Positions 48,500 through 57,762 of a stretch of 64,000 nt of DNA are shown here, one piece after another; the stretch's first letter is position 1; every line of letters begins with the position of its first letter. Where the stretch lies: positions 4,278,001 through 4,342,000 of the forward strand of contig NZ_CP077084.1 of NCBI RefSeq assembly GCF_014268275.3, read 5' to 3'. Position numbers and translations under genes: made by a program. Below the pieces are notes generated by a model, which was given only the letters and a program-made list of their open reading frames with translations, did no database searches and was not told the origin of the DNA. This DNA comes from Pseudomonas tritici. GTDB lineage: Bacteria; Pseudomonadota; Gammaproteobacteria; Pseudomonadales; Pseudomonadaceae.

Positions 48500-48997
48500 C
48501 TACAACAGTCGCTGCATGTGCGTCGTCTGCCACACCGGGTCCGCGTCTACATCCACCACTTCAAACCCCTGCCGCACCCAAAAATCAATCGCCCCCGGCA
48601 AAAACGGGTGGGTATGCAGGTAAACCACCTCAACCCCCTCCGCTTTCGCCATTGCCTCCAGCGCCCGATACAACGCCCCCGCCAGACCAAAGCGGCGATA
48701 GGCCGGCAACACAAACAGGCGCACCACTTCCACTGTCTTGCGGCCCTGGTAATTCAACTGCGCAAAACGCCCGTCGTAAGGCAAGTAACCAATGGCCGCA
48801 ACAATCCGGCCCGCCTCCCGAGCGATTAGAAACTGCCCATCGCCCTGTAGATAGATCGCCTCGAATTGCGCCAGGTCCGCCGGCATCCCCGCCGCACTGA
48901 GCTTCGGGAACAGCTCGGCGCGGGCCTGCAGCACAAACCTCAGTACGTCAGGAATATCCGCAGTCGTGACCGCCTGAATCCGAGGGTTTTCGCTCAT
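48500..48997 (-). CDS. GNAT family N-acetyltransferase
   Basis: The protein is 165 residues. EAGRIVAAIGYLPYD, VVRLFVLPAYRRFGLAGALYRALEAMAKAEGV (acetyl-CoA loop, about 92-122) and the closing FWVRQGFEVVDVD are the classical GNAT motifs. The acceptor is unknown. Its ATG overlaps the end of the upstream small gene (ATGA). Confidence 0.9.
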   Translation of the reverse strand: MSENPRIQAVTTADIPDVLRFVLQARAELFPKLSAAGMPADLAQFEAIYLQGDGQFLIAREAGRIVAAIGYLPYDGRFAQLNYQGRKTVEVVRLFVLPAYRRFGLAGALYRALEAMAKAEGVEVVYLHTHPFLPGAIDFWVRQGFEVVDVDADPVWQTTHMQRLL

Positions 48998-49218
48998 ACA
49001 ACCTCAATCTGCGTGATTCCCACCACCTGCGCCTGTTCCAGAATCTCCTCCGGCGTCGCATCCGCAGGCGGCAGGATCAAGCCATTCTCGGCATCGCCGA
49101 AATGCAATTGCAGCAAGTGCAACGCCGCCTCATGCACCGGCAATTCGGGCTGCTTGAATTCGAACACATGGGTGCGCAATTCTTCGTTGAATCGGTAGTT
49201 GAGTGTGTATTGGCGCAT
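48994..49218 (-). CDS. Small conserved-looking protein, unknown function
   Basis: The protein is 74 residues from the ATG at 49218 (MRQYTLNYRFNEELR). It is hydrophilic with alternating charge and ends ILEQAQVVGITQIEVV. The frame stays open to 49266, but the ATG at 49218 is preceded by a ribosome-site-like GGACTCC with GAGG farther upstream, so the exact start is open. It is translationally coupled to the GNAT gene, which may modify it or act in the same pathway. Not recognised. Confidence 0.62.
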   Translation of the reverse strand: MRQYTLNYRFNEELRTHVFEFKQPELPVHEAALHLLQLHFGDAENGLILPPADATPEEILEQAQVVGITQIEVV

Positions 49219-49325
49219 GGTGGAGTCCTCATGATGAGAGAAGAGCAGCTGATTAACCTGACTCATTGATCAAGTTTTTAGTTCAATGAATCAGCCTTTC
49301 AACGGCCTCACGTCACAGGTACCAC

Positions 49326-49865
49326 TCACTGGCGCAACTCACAGACTGCACTGCCCTTCATCCCCGACGCATGCACGCTCACGTGGCGTACGGCAAACCC
49401 TGGTTTCTCGACAAGCTTCTTCTCTTCCCAGACACCGCCGTTTTCGACTTGATAGCCGATCGTGCCATCTGCTTGCCAAGTCAGCCGTAGGGTGTACACG
49501 CCGTTATGGTCGGGAGCTCGATGGAAGAAGGTATCGATGACTGGCTTTGCCTTGTTGAACGTGCGCAGCTCGAATAGCCGCTCGTCGCTGTCGGCGGGCG
49601 TATAGCTGGACAGGAACAGCGTATCGTCTTCCGCAGCATCCTCGGCGGCCGCAAGAATGACCGAAGGCACCCACTTTTCGCCACGGTCCTGGGTGTCGGT
49701 GGCGACCTTGCAGGTCAACTGGCCTTTGCCCGTGACGTCCTGGCGGAAGGCCGTCTCGTAGTAGCCGTAGGGCACGTCGAAGCGCAGTGTCTTCTCGGTG
49801 ACTTGCTCACAGCCGGCCAGCAGATACAGCGCCGATAACCCGATGAATCCTTGAAGAACCTTCAC
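49326..49865 (-). CDS. Hypothetical lipoprotein
   Basis: The protein is about 179 residues. I choose a GTG start at 49865 (reads MKVLQGFIGLSALYLLAGCE) because it has AAGGACAGC upstream and yields a lipobox LAGC at about residues 16-19. The mature part is soluble, with LRFDVPYGYYETAFRQDVTG and a C-terminal KGSAVCELRQ. No family is recognised. The neighbouring alpha/beta hydrolase lies upstream on the same strand. Confidence 0.72.
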   Translation of the reverse strand: MKVLQGFIGLSALYLLAGCEQVTEKTLRFDVPYGYYETAFRQDVTGKGQLTCKVATDTQDRGEKWVPSVILAAAEDAAEDDTLFLSSYTPADSDERLFELRTFNKAKPVIDTFFHRAPDHNGVYTLRLTWQADGTIGYQVENGGVWEEKKLVEKPGFAVRHVSVHASGMKGSAVCELRQ

Positions 49866-49900
49866 GTGCTGTCCTTGGCTTGAATGGGGGGAGCGCAAGG

Positions 49901-50845
49901 TTACCCGGACGAAGAAAGATTGAGTACTCCCCCGTCCATTCTTTGACTGATCCACTGGCGGCTGTAGGCAAGCACGCCCGCCCCCATCACCACCGGAAAA
50001 TGGATAAACCCATGGGCCGACTCCGGCAACAGATGCGCCTCAGCCCCCGGCCACTGCTCAGCGATCAACAAGGTGTCATCTTTCAACGGGTCCAACTCGC
50101 CCACAAACATCAACGCCGGCGGCAACCCGCCGAAGTCGCCATACAGCGGTGACAACGGCGCCTGCCGACGCTCGTCATCACTCAACCCCGGCGTCAGCAT
50201 GCGCAGTGCCTCGACCATGCCAGGCCCATCCAGCAACAAGGTTTCGGGCCCCGCCGCGCGCACGCTGGGGGTGCCGGCCAAATCGTAAACGCCGTAGTAC
50301 AACACCGCCCCGCTTACCCGTTTGAGCAAATCGGGCCACTGCTTCAACGCCAGTAGTGTCGCCGCCGCCAAGTGCCCGCCCGCCGATTCGCCGACGACGA
50401 ACACCGGCAGGTCGGCAAACTCATCCGTGGCCAGCAACCATCGCGCGGCCGCGAGGCAGTCGTCCATTAGCCCCTCGACCGGTGTGTCGACCGCCAGCCG
50501 ATAATCCACCGACACCACCGCCACGTCACACGCGTTGACCATACCCAGATTGAGGTCGTCATCCATCTGCGCATTGCCAATCACCCAGCCGCCGCCGTGG
50601 ATATCCAGCACCACGCCTTTGGGTTTGCCGCTCGGCCGCAGGATGCGCACGGGCACTGAATCGACCACCTTGCACTCAGCATCCGGCCCTTTCCTGACCT
50701 TTTGGCTGACGCGCAACAGCACCTGAATCAGACGCGGTGTAACCCGATTGCGGATTTTAAAGCGCGGCATCCACGCGAGCTTTTGATTGAAACGGCGCAT
50801 CTCGGCCAGTTCAGGCTCACTGGCGGGCCAGAGCGTATGGGCCAT
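49901..50845 (-). CDS. Alpha/beta hydrolase (hormone-sensitive-lipase family)
   Basis: The protein is 314 residues. The HSL oxyanion motif DIHGGGWVIG, the nucleophile GESAGGHLA (Ser about 160), the acid GELDPLKDD and the His in SAHGFIHF form the triad. The TspO gene upstream overlaps its start by one base, so both are one unit. Esterase specificity is unknown. Confidence 0.88.
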   Translation of the reverse strand: MAHTLWPASEPELAEMRRFNQKLAWMPRFKIRNRVTPRLIQVLLRVSQKVRKGPDAECKVVDSVPVRILRPSGKPKGVVLDIHGGGWVIGNAQMDDDLNLGMVNACDVAVVSVDYRLAVDTPVEGLMDDCLAAARWLLATDEFADLPVFVVGESAGGHLAAATLLALKQWPDLLKRVSGAVLYYGVYDLAGTPSVRAAGPETLLLDGPGMVEALRMLTPGLSDDERRQAPLSPLYGDFGGLPPALMFVGELDPLKDDTLLIAEQWPGAEAHLLPESAHGFIHFPVVMGAGVLAYSRQWISQRMDGGVLNLSSSG

Positions 50846-51285
50846 CAGCGGTTATTCCGCAGGATCGAGAAATTCAACGCCGCCGCGACACACAGCCACG
50901 CCAAGTAGGGGAACAGGATCAAGCCGGTGATCAAGTCCAGGCGCACCGCCAACACCACCATCGCCGCTACGGTGAGCCACAGCACGGTAATAATCACCAT
51001 CCCGGCCAAGATGCGATGGGCGCCGAAGAACACCGGCGTCCACAACGTGTTCAACGCAATCTGCGCCGCCCACAGGGCCAACACCATTTCGCTGCCTGGG
51101 ATCAGGCTGAGGCGGTAACCGGCCCAGGCCAGCAGCAGGTATATGATCGTCCACGCCACCGGGAACAACCAATTGGGCGGTGTGAAGCTGGGTTTCACGA
51201 GGGATTCGTACCAGGCGCCTGGTTTGAAAATGATGCCGGTGCTGGCAGCCGCCGCGCAGGCCAGCAGGAAAATAAAAAAGGTCAT
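50845..51285 (-). CDS. TspO/MBR family protein
   Basis: The protein is 146 residues with five predicted membrane helices. PSFTPPNWLFPVAWTIIYLLLAWAGYRLS in outline is the TspO core, followed by ALWAAQIALNTLWTPVFFG. Known family members bind porphyrins and affect tetrapyrrole and stress handling. It is coupled to the HSL-type hydrolase downstream. Confidence 0.9.
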   Translation of the reverse strand: MTFFIFLLACAAAASTGIIFKPGAWYESLVKPSFTPPNWLFPVAWTIIYLLLAWAGYRLSLIPGSEMVLALWAAQIALNTLWTPVFFGAHRILAGMVIITVLWLTVAAMVVLAVRLDLITGLILFPYLAWLCVAAALNFSILRNNR

Positions 51286-51448
51286 CGTCTGTCCTTGCTG
51301 TCGTCAGTATCAGTGATGGGAAGGCTTTCTCCGTGCATCTTTCAATGACTCAAATGCGCGCGCAAAAATTCCATCACGCGTTGCAATTGGCGTAAACAGA
51401 GGCCTCTTCTTCACGTCATCAAAATTCGCTAAGGTGGCGCAACCCCTC

Positions 51449-52663
51449 ATGAGACCTCACCCCTTGGCCCATTCCTGTGCTGATCATCCCGGCAGCCCCT
51501 GGTCGGTATTCCTGATCTTCCTGCGCCTGGGCCTCACCTCGTTCGGCGGCCCGATTGCGCACCTGGGTTATTTTCGCGAGGAGTTCGTCACACGGCGACG
51601 CTGGCTGAGCGAGCGCAGTTACGCGGAATTGGTCGCGTTGTGCCAATTCCTCCCTGGCCCGGCCAGCAGCCAGGTCGGCATCGCGCTGGGCCTGTCCCGC
51701 GCCGGTTACCGTGGCGCCGCTGCTGCCTGGGCCGGGTTTACACTGCCGTCAGCCATCGCGCTGATCCTGTTCGCCCTGGGCCTGTCCCACGATGGCAGCG
51801 CCCTCCCCGACGGCGCGCTGCATGGCCTCAAAGTGGTCGCCGTGGCGGTGGTCGCCCAAGCCGTCTGGGGCATGGCGCGTTCCCTGTGCCAAGGCCTGGC
51901 GCGTGTGATACTGATGCTGATTGCGGCGTGTTTGGCGCTGCTGGAACCGTCCGCCTGGGCCCAGGTCGGGGTGATCTGCGCCGCAGGCGTGGCCGGCCTG
52001 CTGCTGTTCAAACGTGAGCCGAGTGCCGAGCCTGACGCGCTGCCGGTCGCCATCAGCCGCCGCGCGGGCGCCCTGTGGCTGGGGCTGTTCCTCGTGTTGC
52101 TGGCGGGCCTGCCGATTCTGGCCGGCTGGTTGCCCAATCCCACGCTGGCCTTGGTAGATGCCTTCTACCGCACCGGCTCGCTGGTCTTCGGCGGCGGCCA
52201 TGTGGTGCTGCCGTTGCTGCAAGCCGAAGTGGTGCCACCGCACTGGGTGAACAATGACGTATTCCTCGCGGGCTACGGCGCCACGCAAGCCGTGCCCGGC
52301 CCGCTGTTCACCTTTGCCGCGTTCCTTGGCGCCTCGATGAACCATGCCCCGAACGGCTGGCTGGGTGGCGTGATTGCGCTGCTGGCTATATTTGCCCCGT
52401 CCTTTTTGCTGGTGATGGGTGCACTGCCGTTCTGGGCAACCCTGCGCCGCAGCCCACGCACCCAGGCCGCGCTGGCCGGAGTGAACGCGGCAGTGGTGGG
52501 GTTATTGCTGGCGGCGCTGTATCAGCCGGTGTGGACCAGCGCGATCTTCACTGCGCTGGACTTCAGCTTGGCACTGGCCGCCTTGGTGGCGCTGATGGTC
52601 TGGAAGCTGCCGCCCTGGTTGGTGGTGGCCGCCAGCGCCGTGCTGGGAGGGTTACTGGGGTGA
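51449..52663 (+). CDS. chrA: Chromate transporter, two-domain ChrA
   Basis: The protein is about 404 residues with some ten to twelve membrane helices. The duplicated CHR motifs are visible: FLRLGLTSFGGPIAHLGYFREEFV and FLPGPASSQVGIALG in the first half, then TGSLVFGGGHVVLPLLQAEVV and AVPGPLFTFAAFLGA in the second. ChrA exports chromate, lowering cellular chromate. I use the ATG at 51449 with AAGGTGG upstream instead of a GTG five codons before. No chrB-type regulator lies nearby. Confidence 0.9.
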   Translation: MRPHPLAHSCADHPGSPWSVFLIFLRLGLTSFGGPIAHLGYFREEFVTRRRWLSERSYAELVALCQFLPGPASSQVGIALGLSRAGYRGAAAAWAGFTLPSAIALILFALGLSHDGSALPDGALHGLKVVAVAVVAQAVWGMARSLCQGLARVILMLIAACLALLEPSAWAQVGVICAAGVAGLLLFKREPSAEPDALPVAISRRAGALWLGLFLVLLAGLPILAGWLPNPTLALVDAFYRTGSLVFGGGHVVLPLLQAEVVPPHWVNNDVFLAGYGATQAVPGPLFTFAAFLGASMNHAPNGWLGGVIALLAIFAPSFLLVMGALPFWATLRRSPRTQAALAGVNAAVVGLLLAALYQPVWTSAIFTALDFSLALAALVALMVWKLPPWLVVAASAVLGGLLG

Positions 52664-53224
52664 ACCCGGCGCCACAATCTTCAGCCACGGCCAACGCGCT
52701 TGATAACTCTTGGCCTTGTGCATGAACAACGCCGGCTCCGCATGCAGCGGGTTGATGCGCAGCACGCCGTGCTCCACGTCATCCAACCCATAGGGCGCGT
52801 ACACCTCACCCGTCGCGATATCCAAGCCGATGCACGTACCTGCCACCAGGTAACGATCCACGCCCTGCTTGGCCGAGTGCAACTGCGGATAGGGCCGACC
52901 AAACCGCTCGCCGTACCAAAGGTGCACCCGCGCCTGGTTCTTCACCTCCACATTCACGCCCAGGTCCTGGAACAGCGCCTCGGCCGAACGAATCACCGCA
53001 TCTTCCGCCTCGTAGGACATGTCTGTGTCGAAGTAAAAGACGTCGTAGTCTTTCACGCCCTGAGCGGCGGGAAGATTCGCTTGATGGTTCCACACTGCCT
53101 GGAACAGACAGCCGGCGGTGAGCATGCATTGGTCCACGCCGAGGTCGGGCAGGCGTGCGGTGATTTCGGCGTTGATGGGGTTGGCCATGGCCAGTTGGAG
53201 TAGGGTTTCGACAGTCAATGTCAT
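52652..53224 (-). CDS. Nucleotidyltransferase family protein
   Basis: The protein is about 190 residues. DYDVFYFDTDMSYEAEDAVI contains the Asp-X-Asp-like metal pair of the COG3575-type nucleotidyltransferases, followed by VNVEVKNQARVHLWYGERFGRP in outline. The ATG at 53224 has AAGGA at good spacing. Its biological substrate is unknown. The end overlaps the convergent chrA stop by about 12 bases. Confidence 0.82.
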   Translation of the reverse strand: MTLTVETLLQLAMANPINAEITARLPDLGVDQCMLTAGCLFQAVWNHQANLPAAQGVKDYDVFYFDTDMSYEAEDAVIRSAEALFQDLGVNVEVKNQARVHLWYGERFGRPYPQLHSAKQGVDRYLVAGTCIGLDIATGEVYAPYGLDDVEHGVLRINPLHAEPALFMHKAKSYQARWPWLKIVAPGSPQ

Positions 53225-53457
53225 GCTCAATCCTTCGTTGTGAGGCCTGTTCCAGGAGGCAATTCTATAGCGTATTGGAGGGCGGCTCTGGTCCTGAACG
53301 CGGGAAAAACGCCTCCCATTGCTCGCGCCTGATTCGTCATCCCCATGCCCAAGGTGGGCAGATGCAGGTCAAGGTAAGGCAAAGGCATCAGCCTGGAAAC
53401 ATCTGCTCGACGTTAATGTCTCAGTGCCACCCCCTCCCAATCGTCAAGGATAAAACG

Positions 53458-54063
53458 ATGCGAATCAACGCCCTGGCCCTCGCCGCCACCAGCGCCCTGC
53501 TGCTCACCGCTTGCAGCGACAGCCCTTCGGACACCGACATCCACGCCGCACTGCAACCCCGGCTGGAAGGGGCTTCCTGCGTGACGGCAGCGATGTTCAA
53601 AAGCTTCCCGGTCACGCTGAGCTCAACCTTCAGCACCGGCGTCTCCAGCGGCAACGCGCCCGCCTTCGATGCGCTGACAGACGCCGGCCTGCTCGCCAAA
53701 AGCGACAAGACCTACAGCCTCACCGACCCTGGCCGCGCCGCCTACGTGGAACAAGCATCTGGCTTTTGTTACTCACAAGGCTATGAAATCGCCAAAATCA
53801 AGGACATCGCCCCCAACACCGGCCCAATGGGCGCCGCCGTGGATAAATCCTGGATCGTGACGGTGGACATCCGCCAGAAACCCATCGCCGCCTGGGCCAA
53901 AACCCCAGCGATAGAAAAACTGGCGCGCAACCCGGAAAACCTCTCCGACGTGCCGAAGACTTACCACGTGACCGTGGGCCGGGTGAAAGGTGAACAAGGC
54001 TTGAAACTGCTCGACCCGCGCTTCTCGATCATGCGCGGCGTGAGCGTGAGCCAAGGCTACTAA
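53458..54063 (+). CDS. Hypothetical lipoprotein
   Basis: The protein is 201 residues. The lipobox LTAC lies after a hydrophobic leader (MRINALALAATSALLLTAC), giving lipidation at C19. The mature part has a pair of cysteines (ASCVTAAMFK and GFCYSQGYE). I do not recognise a family. AAGGA precedes the ATG. The 230 bases upstream hold no gene. Confidence 0.8.
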   Translation: MRINALALAATSALLLTACSDSPSDTDIHAALQPRLEGASCVTAAMFKSFPVTLSSTFSTGVSSGNAPAFDALTDAGLLAKSDKTYSLTDPGRAAYVEQASGFCYSQGYEIAKIKDIAPNTGPMGAAVDKSWIVTVDIRQKPIAAWAKTPAIEKLARNPENLSDVPKTYHVTVGRVKGEQGLKLLDPRFSIMRGVSVSQGY

Positions 54064-54073
54064 CGCCCCTAAC

Positions 54074-54121
54074 CCCTGTGGCGAGGGAGCTTGCTCCCGT
54101 TGGGCTGCGCAGCAGCCCAAA
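54074..54121. repeat. Second-family intergenic repeat
   Basis: CTGTGGCGAGGGAGCTTGCT followed by CCCGTTGGGCTGCGCAGCAG, the same family as 41922-41965. Confidence 0.78.
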
Positions 54122-54246
54122 ACACGCTGCTGCTCGACCTGTCCGGCAAACACCGCGACGTCGCCCTGGCGATCCACCAACTGAGCGAACTGGGCGTGTT
54201 GCTCACGGCCAAACTCCTTGACCGCGAAGCACCCTGCCCCGGCTGA
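54121..54246 (+). pseudogene. Possible 3' remnant of a lost gene
   Basis: An open frame reads NTLLLDLSGKHRDVALAIHQ then LSELGVLLTAKLLDREAPCP and ends in TGA, with the regular heptad-like hydrophobic pattern of a protein C-terminus but no start codon or ribosome site. It begins at a REP-type repeat, as if the repeat replaced the 5' part. It could be chance. Confidence 0.35.
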
Positions 54247-54249
54247 TGG

Positions 54250-54483
54250 TTAGCCCTTCAACTCACCCGCCCGGTTACTCGCCGCATCGTCGTAGGCCAC
54301 ATACAACGACTCGGCGATTTGGCTCTTGATGGCTTTGGTGGACTCAAGCCCCAACACAAACCCCTCAGCTTTGCCACCGGCGCGATTGAGCTCTTCATGG
54401 GTTGAAGCGCCAGTGATGGCTTCGAGGAGCTTGATGGCGTGAGGGCCTACGCCTTTGGGAAGGGAGATTTGGTCGATGGACAT
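54250..54483 (-). CDS. Small hypothetical protein, 77 residues
   Basis: It starts MSIDQISLPKGVGPHAIKLL at ATG 54483 with AAGGTACCGC upstream. The protein is soluble and helical (KAIKSQIAESLYVAYDDAAS). No family is recognised. Confidence 0.65.
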   Translation of the reverse strand: MSIDQISLPKGVGPHAIKLLEAITGASTHEELNRAGGKAEGFVLGLESTKAIKSQIAESLYVAYDDAASNRAGELKG

Positions 54484-54626
54484 TGCGGTACCTTTTAAGA
54501 ATGAGGTCGGTAGCGCGTGAACCACTGCCGGGGGTGGCATGGTAGACCGGTTGTGAAAGAAAGGGGGCGCTTGCGCGATTCAAGCCCTTCAACAATCAGC
54601 AAGTCCGGTCATTCGTGAGAATTTCG

Positions 54627-55943
54627 TCAGGACCTGGGATTCTTGACGTAGCGCATGACGACGAAACAAGCGACTAGAATCAGCGGTGCAATGGAGAGCA
54701 TGCCCATGTAGGTAGAGCCGGACAGATCGTTGATTTTGCCCACCATCACAGGTGCAACCATGCCGCTCAATTGGCCGATGGAGTTGATTGCTGCTGTCCC
54801 GGTAGCGATAGCCAGGCCGGAGAAGGTCGACTGCGGGATGGTCCAGAAAATCGGGATCGCAATAAAGGTGCCCGCAGTAGCGAGTACGAGTGCTGCCATC
54901 ATCGCCCATGACGAGTCGGAGAACAGGCAGGCCAACACGTAGCCTACTGCCGCCGCCACCAGGCACCACACAAGGTAAGTCTTGCGTTCACCTGTACGAT
55001 CAGAACGCCGGGTCAGCCATATCATGCCGATACAGGCCACGATGTAAGGCAACGCCGAAAGCATCCCTATCCAGAATAGACTCTGCACACCGGAGGATTT
55101 GATCAGGTGTGGCATCCAGAAGTTGAGGCCATAAGCAGCGGTCTTGATCACAAAGTAGATGAACGCCATGAGCGCCACTTCCCGGGTCAGCAACACACGC
55201 CACAACGATCCCAATACCGGCTTCTGGTTGACTTTGTCATGCGCCAGGTTGGCCGCCAGCAGGTCCTTCTCGCTACGGCTTAGCCATTTGGCCGATTCGA
55301 TGTCTCGGTCCAGTTTCCACAACACCAGCAGGCCGAGTACCACACAGGGGAGTCCGGACATCAGGAACAGCCAGTGCCAACCTGCCAGCCCGAACACCCC
55401 GTCCATCGTGCCCAACAGGATCCCCGCCGCCGGCCCACCGACGGCGCCTGCCAGAGGTACCGCCAGGAACCAAAGGCCATTCATCTTTGCCAGGTGCTTC
55501 TTGGGAAACCAGCACGCCAGGTAGAACAGGATCGCCGGGCCAAAACCGGCTTCCATCACGCCGATCAGAAAACGCAGGAAGTACAGGGTGTATTGCGTGT
55601 AGGCGAACATCAAAGCCGCCGTCGCCAGTCCCCAGGAGATCATGATCCGACAGATCCAGGCCGGCGCCCCGTAGCGTTTGAGACCAAGACTGCTAGGCAC
55701 TTCGAATAGCACGTAGCCGAAAAAAAACATGCTCGCGGCCAAACCGTATGCCGCGTCGCTCAGACCCAATTCATGCTGCATTTGGGTCTTGGCGAAGCTG
55801 ATGTTGATCCGATCAAAATAGGAAAACAGAAAGCAGATAATGGCCAGCGGCATGATGCGCCAGGCCACGCGCCGATACAGCAGCAATTCGTTGATCGTTT
55901 CTTCGCTGCGCGCAAGGGCGATTTCGCCAGTCATGGCAACCAT
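54627..55943 (-). CDS. MFS transporter, anion:cation symporter-type
   Basis: The protein is 438 residues with twelve predicted membrane segments. ICFLFSYFDRINISFAKTQM is the first-loop signature of the ACS subfamily (hydroxyphenylacetate, phthalate and tartrate carriers). The central loop separates two six-helix halves. GGAGAAAC precedes the ATG. It is the last gene of the LysR-HMGL-CaiB-gammaCA unit, so the likely cargo is the organic acid that the cluster degrades. Confidence 0.9.
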   Translation of the reverse strand: MVAMTGEIALARSEETINELLLYRRVAWRIMPLAIICFLFSYFDRINISFAKTQMQHELGLSDAAYGLAASMFFFGYVLFEVPSSLGLKRYGAPAWICRIMISWGLATAALMFAYTQYTLYFLRFLIGVMEAGFGPAILFYLACWFPKKHLAKMNGLWFLAVPLAGAVGGPAAGILLGTMDGVFGLAGWHWLFLMSGLPCVVLGLLVLWKLDRDIESAKWLSRSEKDLLAANLAHDKVNQKPVLGSLWRVLLTREVALMAFIYFVIKTAAYGLNFWMPHLIKSSGVQSLFWIGMLSALPYIVACIGMIWLTRRSDRTGERKTYLVWCLVAAAVGYVLACLFSDSSWAMMAALVLATAGTFIAIPIFWTIPQSTFSGLAIATGTAAINSIGQLSGMVAPVMVGKINDLSGSTYMGMLSIAPLILVACFVVMRYVKNPRS

Positions 55944-56009
55944 GATGTTTCTCCATTCTTGTAATTATTGGAGAGAGGCAAGTTCCTTCAGGAACTTTGC
56001 TCAACGGGT

Positions 56010-56534
56010 TTAGCTGATCAGGATCAGTTTTTCCTTGTAAACCTGACCCTTGACGACATAGTCCTCGGCGTTTCGGTGCATGCCGGCAATCGCTTCAGGC
56101 GTCAGTTCGCGCACGACTTTGGCAGGTGCGCCCAGGATCAGGGAGTTATCCGGGAACACCTTGCCTTCGGTGACAATCGCACCGGCGCCAACCAGGCAGT
56201 TCTTGCCGATGACCGCACCATTGAGGACAACCGCCTGAATCCCGATAAGCGCACCATCGCCAATGGTGCAGCCATGCAACATGGCCTGGTGGCCGATGGT
56301 GACGCCCTTGCCTACCGTCAGCGCAAATCCCGGATCGGCATGCAGCACCGCACCTTCCTGCACATTGCTGTGCTGACCGATGAGAATCGGCTCGTTGTCA
56401 CCGCGCAGAACAGCATGTGGCCAGATACTGACGCCCTGCTGCAGCGTGACATTGCCGATGACGGTAGCGTCTTGCGCGACGAAGGTTTCGGCGTGGATGG
56501 CGGGGATAAGCGTGTCATATTGATAGATAGCCAC
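56010..56534 (-). CDS. Gamma-carbonic-anhydrase fold protein (CaiE/PaaY-like)
   Basis: The protein is 174 residues with a left-handed beta-helix: hexapeptide repeats run from DATVIGNVTLQQGVSIWPHA to NCLVGAGAIVTEG. Histidines in LHADPG and GHQAMLHG match the metal-binding positions. PaaY, a relative, is an acyl-CoA thioesterase; a similar CoA-salvage role fits the neighbouring CoA-transferase and lyase. It starts 12 bases after caiB-like gene. Confidence 0.85.
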   Translation of the reverse strand: MAIYQYDTLIPAIHAETFVAQDATVIGNVTLQQGVSIWPHAVLRGDNEPILIGQHSNVQEGAVLHADPGFALTVGKGVTIGHQAMLHGCTIGDGALIGIQAVVLNGAVIGKNCLVGAGAIVTEGKVFPDNSLILGAPAKVVRELTPEAIAGMHRNAEDYVVKGQVYKEKLILIS

Positions 56535-56546
56535 GGCAGCTCCTCC

Positions 56547-57737
56547 TCAGGCCTGAGCATCAGTTTTCAGCACACCGGCAGCACACAGCTCGGCAATGTG
56601 TTCGTCGCTGTAGCCCAGTTCGCACATGACTTTGTGGGTGTGCTCGCCGATGCGTGGAATTGATCGACGGGGTTGAAGACGCTCGCCATCCAGGGACAAC
56701 GGCAGCAGTGGCATGGCGGTGAACGATCCGTCTTCGAGTTCAAGATTTGCCAGTCCACCGCTTTTCAGCAGGTGAGGATCTTCAAACAACTCTTCCGGAC
56801 GACGAATCGGCGCGAATGGAATGCCGTGGGCTTCGAGTTGTAGCGCCAGAGCCTGAGCATCCATGGTCGCGAAGACTTCAGCCAGATGGGCCAGCAGCCG
56901 TGGTCGTTGTAGAACGCGGTCGTTGTTGGTGGCAAGAGTCTGATCGTCGAGCAACACCGTCTGGCCCAGCAGCTGGCACAAGGCGTTCCACTGGCCTTCA
57001 CCGGTGGCAGCAACGAACATCTGCTCACCGCCAGCGAACTCGAACACGTCATAGATGGCCCAGGCGCTGATGCGGTTCGGCATTGGCGCGGCTGCCTGCC
57101 CGGTCACCGCGTATTGCTGCATATGTTGGGCGGCGAGCAATACGCAGTTTTCGTAAAGCGCGCTTTGCACCTCACGACCGGCCCCAGTGACGTTGCGCTC
57201 GTTGAGCGCGGCAAGCACGCCGATGGCACCGAACATCCCGCCCATGATGTCGTTCACGGAACTGCCAGCACGTAGCGGTCTACCGACAGGGCCTGTCATG
57301 TAGGCCAGACCGGCCATCATCTGCACCACTTCATCCAGGGCCAGGCGATTGTCGTAAGGACCGTTCAGAAAGCCTTTGTGTGAGGCATAAATAATGCGCG
57401 GGTTACGCTCCCGAATCGCAGCGTAGCCAAAGCCGAGCGCTTGCATGCGGCCAGGTTTGAAGTTCTCGATGAATACGTCGGCGGTGTCGATAAGTTCCAG
57501 CACAGCGTCGCGCCCCTGAGGGGTGTTGACGTCAATGGCGATGCACTGTTTGTTGCGGTTGAAGGTGCGAAAAAAACCGGCACCCGCGCCCAGCAGGCGG
57601 CGCGTGCCGTCGCCCTGGATCGGCTCGATCTTGATCACCTCGGCACCGAGGTCACCCAGGATCATCCCGCAGGTCGGCCCCATCACCATATGAGAAATTT
57701 CGACGACACGAATGCCGTCCAATGGAAGTCTGGACAT
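56547..57737 (-). CDS. CaiB/BaiF family (class III) CoA-transferase
   Basis: The protein is 396 residues. It starts LDGIRVVEISHMVMGPTCGMILGDLGAEVIKIEP in outline, the family hallmark, with the catalytic Asp region GSSVNDIMGGMFGAIG (about 165-180) and the C-terminal PRIGEHTHKVMCELGY. It transfers CoA between carboxylic acids such as succinyl-CoA and the pathway substrate. It follows the HMGL-like gene by 25 bases. Confidence 0.92.
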   Translation of the reverse strand: MSRLPLDGIRVVEISHMVMGPTCGMILGDLGAEVIKIEPIQGDGTRRLLGAGAGFFRTFNRNKQCIAIDVNTPQGRDAVLELIDTADVFIENFKPGRMQALGFGYAAIRERNPRIIYASHKGFLNGPYDNRLALDEVVQMMAGLAYMTGPVGRPLRAGSSVNDIMGGMFGAIGVLAALNERNVTGAGREVQSALYENCVLLAAQHMQQYAVTGQAAAPMPNRISAWAIYDVFEFAGGEQMFVAATGEGQWNALCQLLGQTVLLDDQTLATNNDRVLQRPRLLAHLAEVFATMDAQALALQLEAHGIPFAPIRRPEELFEDPHLLKSGGLANLELEDGSFTAMPLLPLSLDGERLQPRRSIPRIGEHTHKVMCELGYSDEHIAELCAAGVLKTDAQA

Positions 57738-57762
57738 TAGCGTTTTCCTCGATCAAGCAGGC

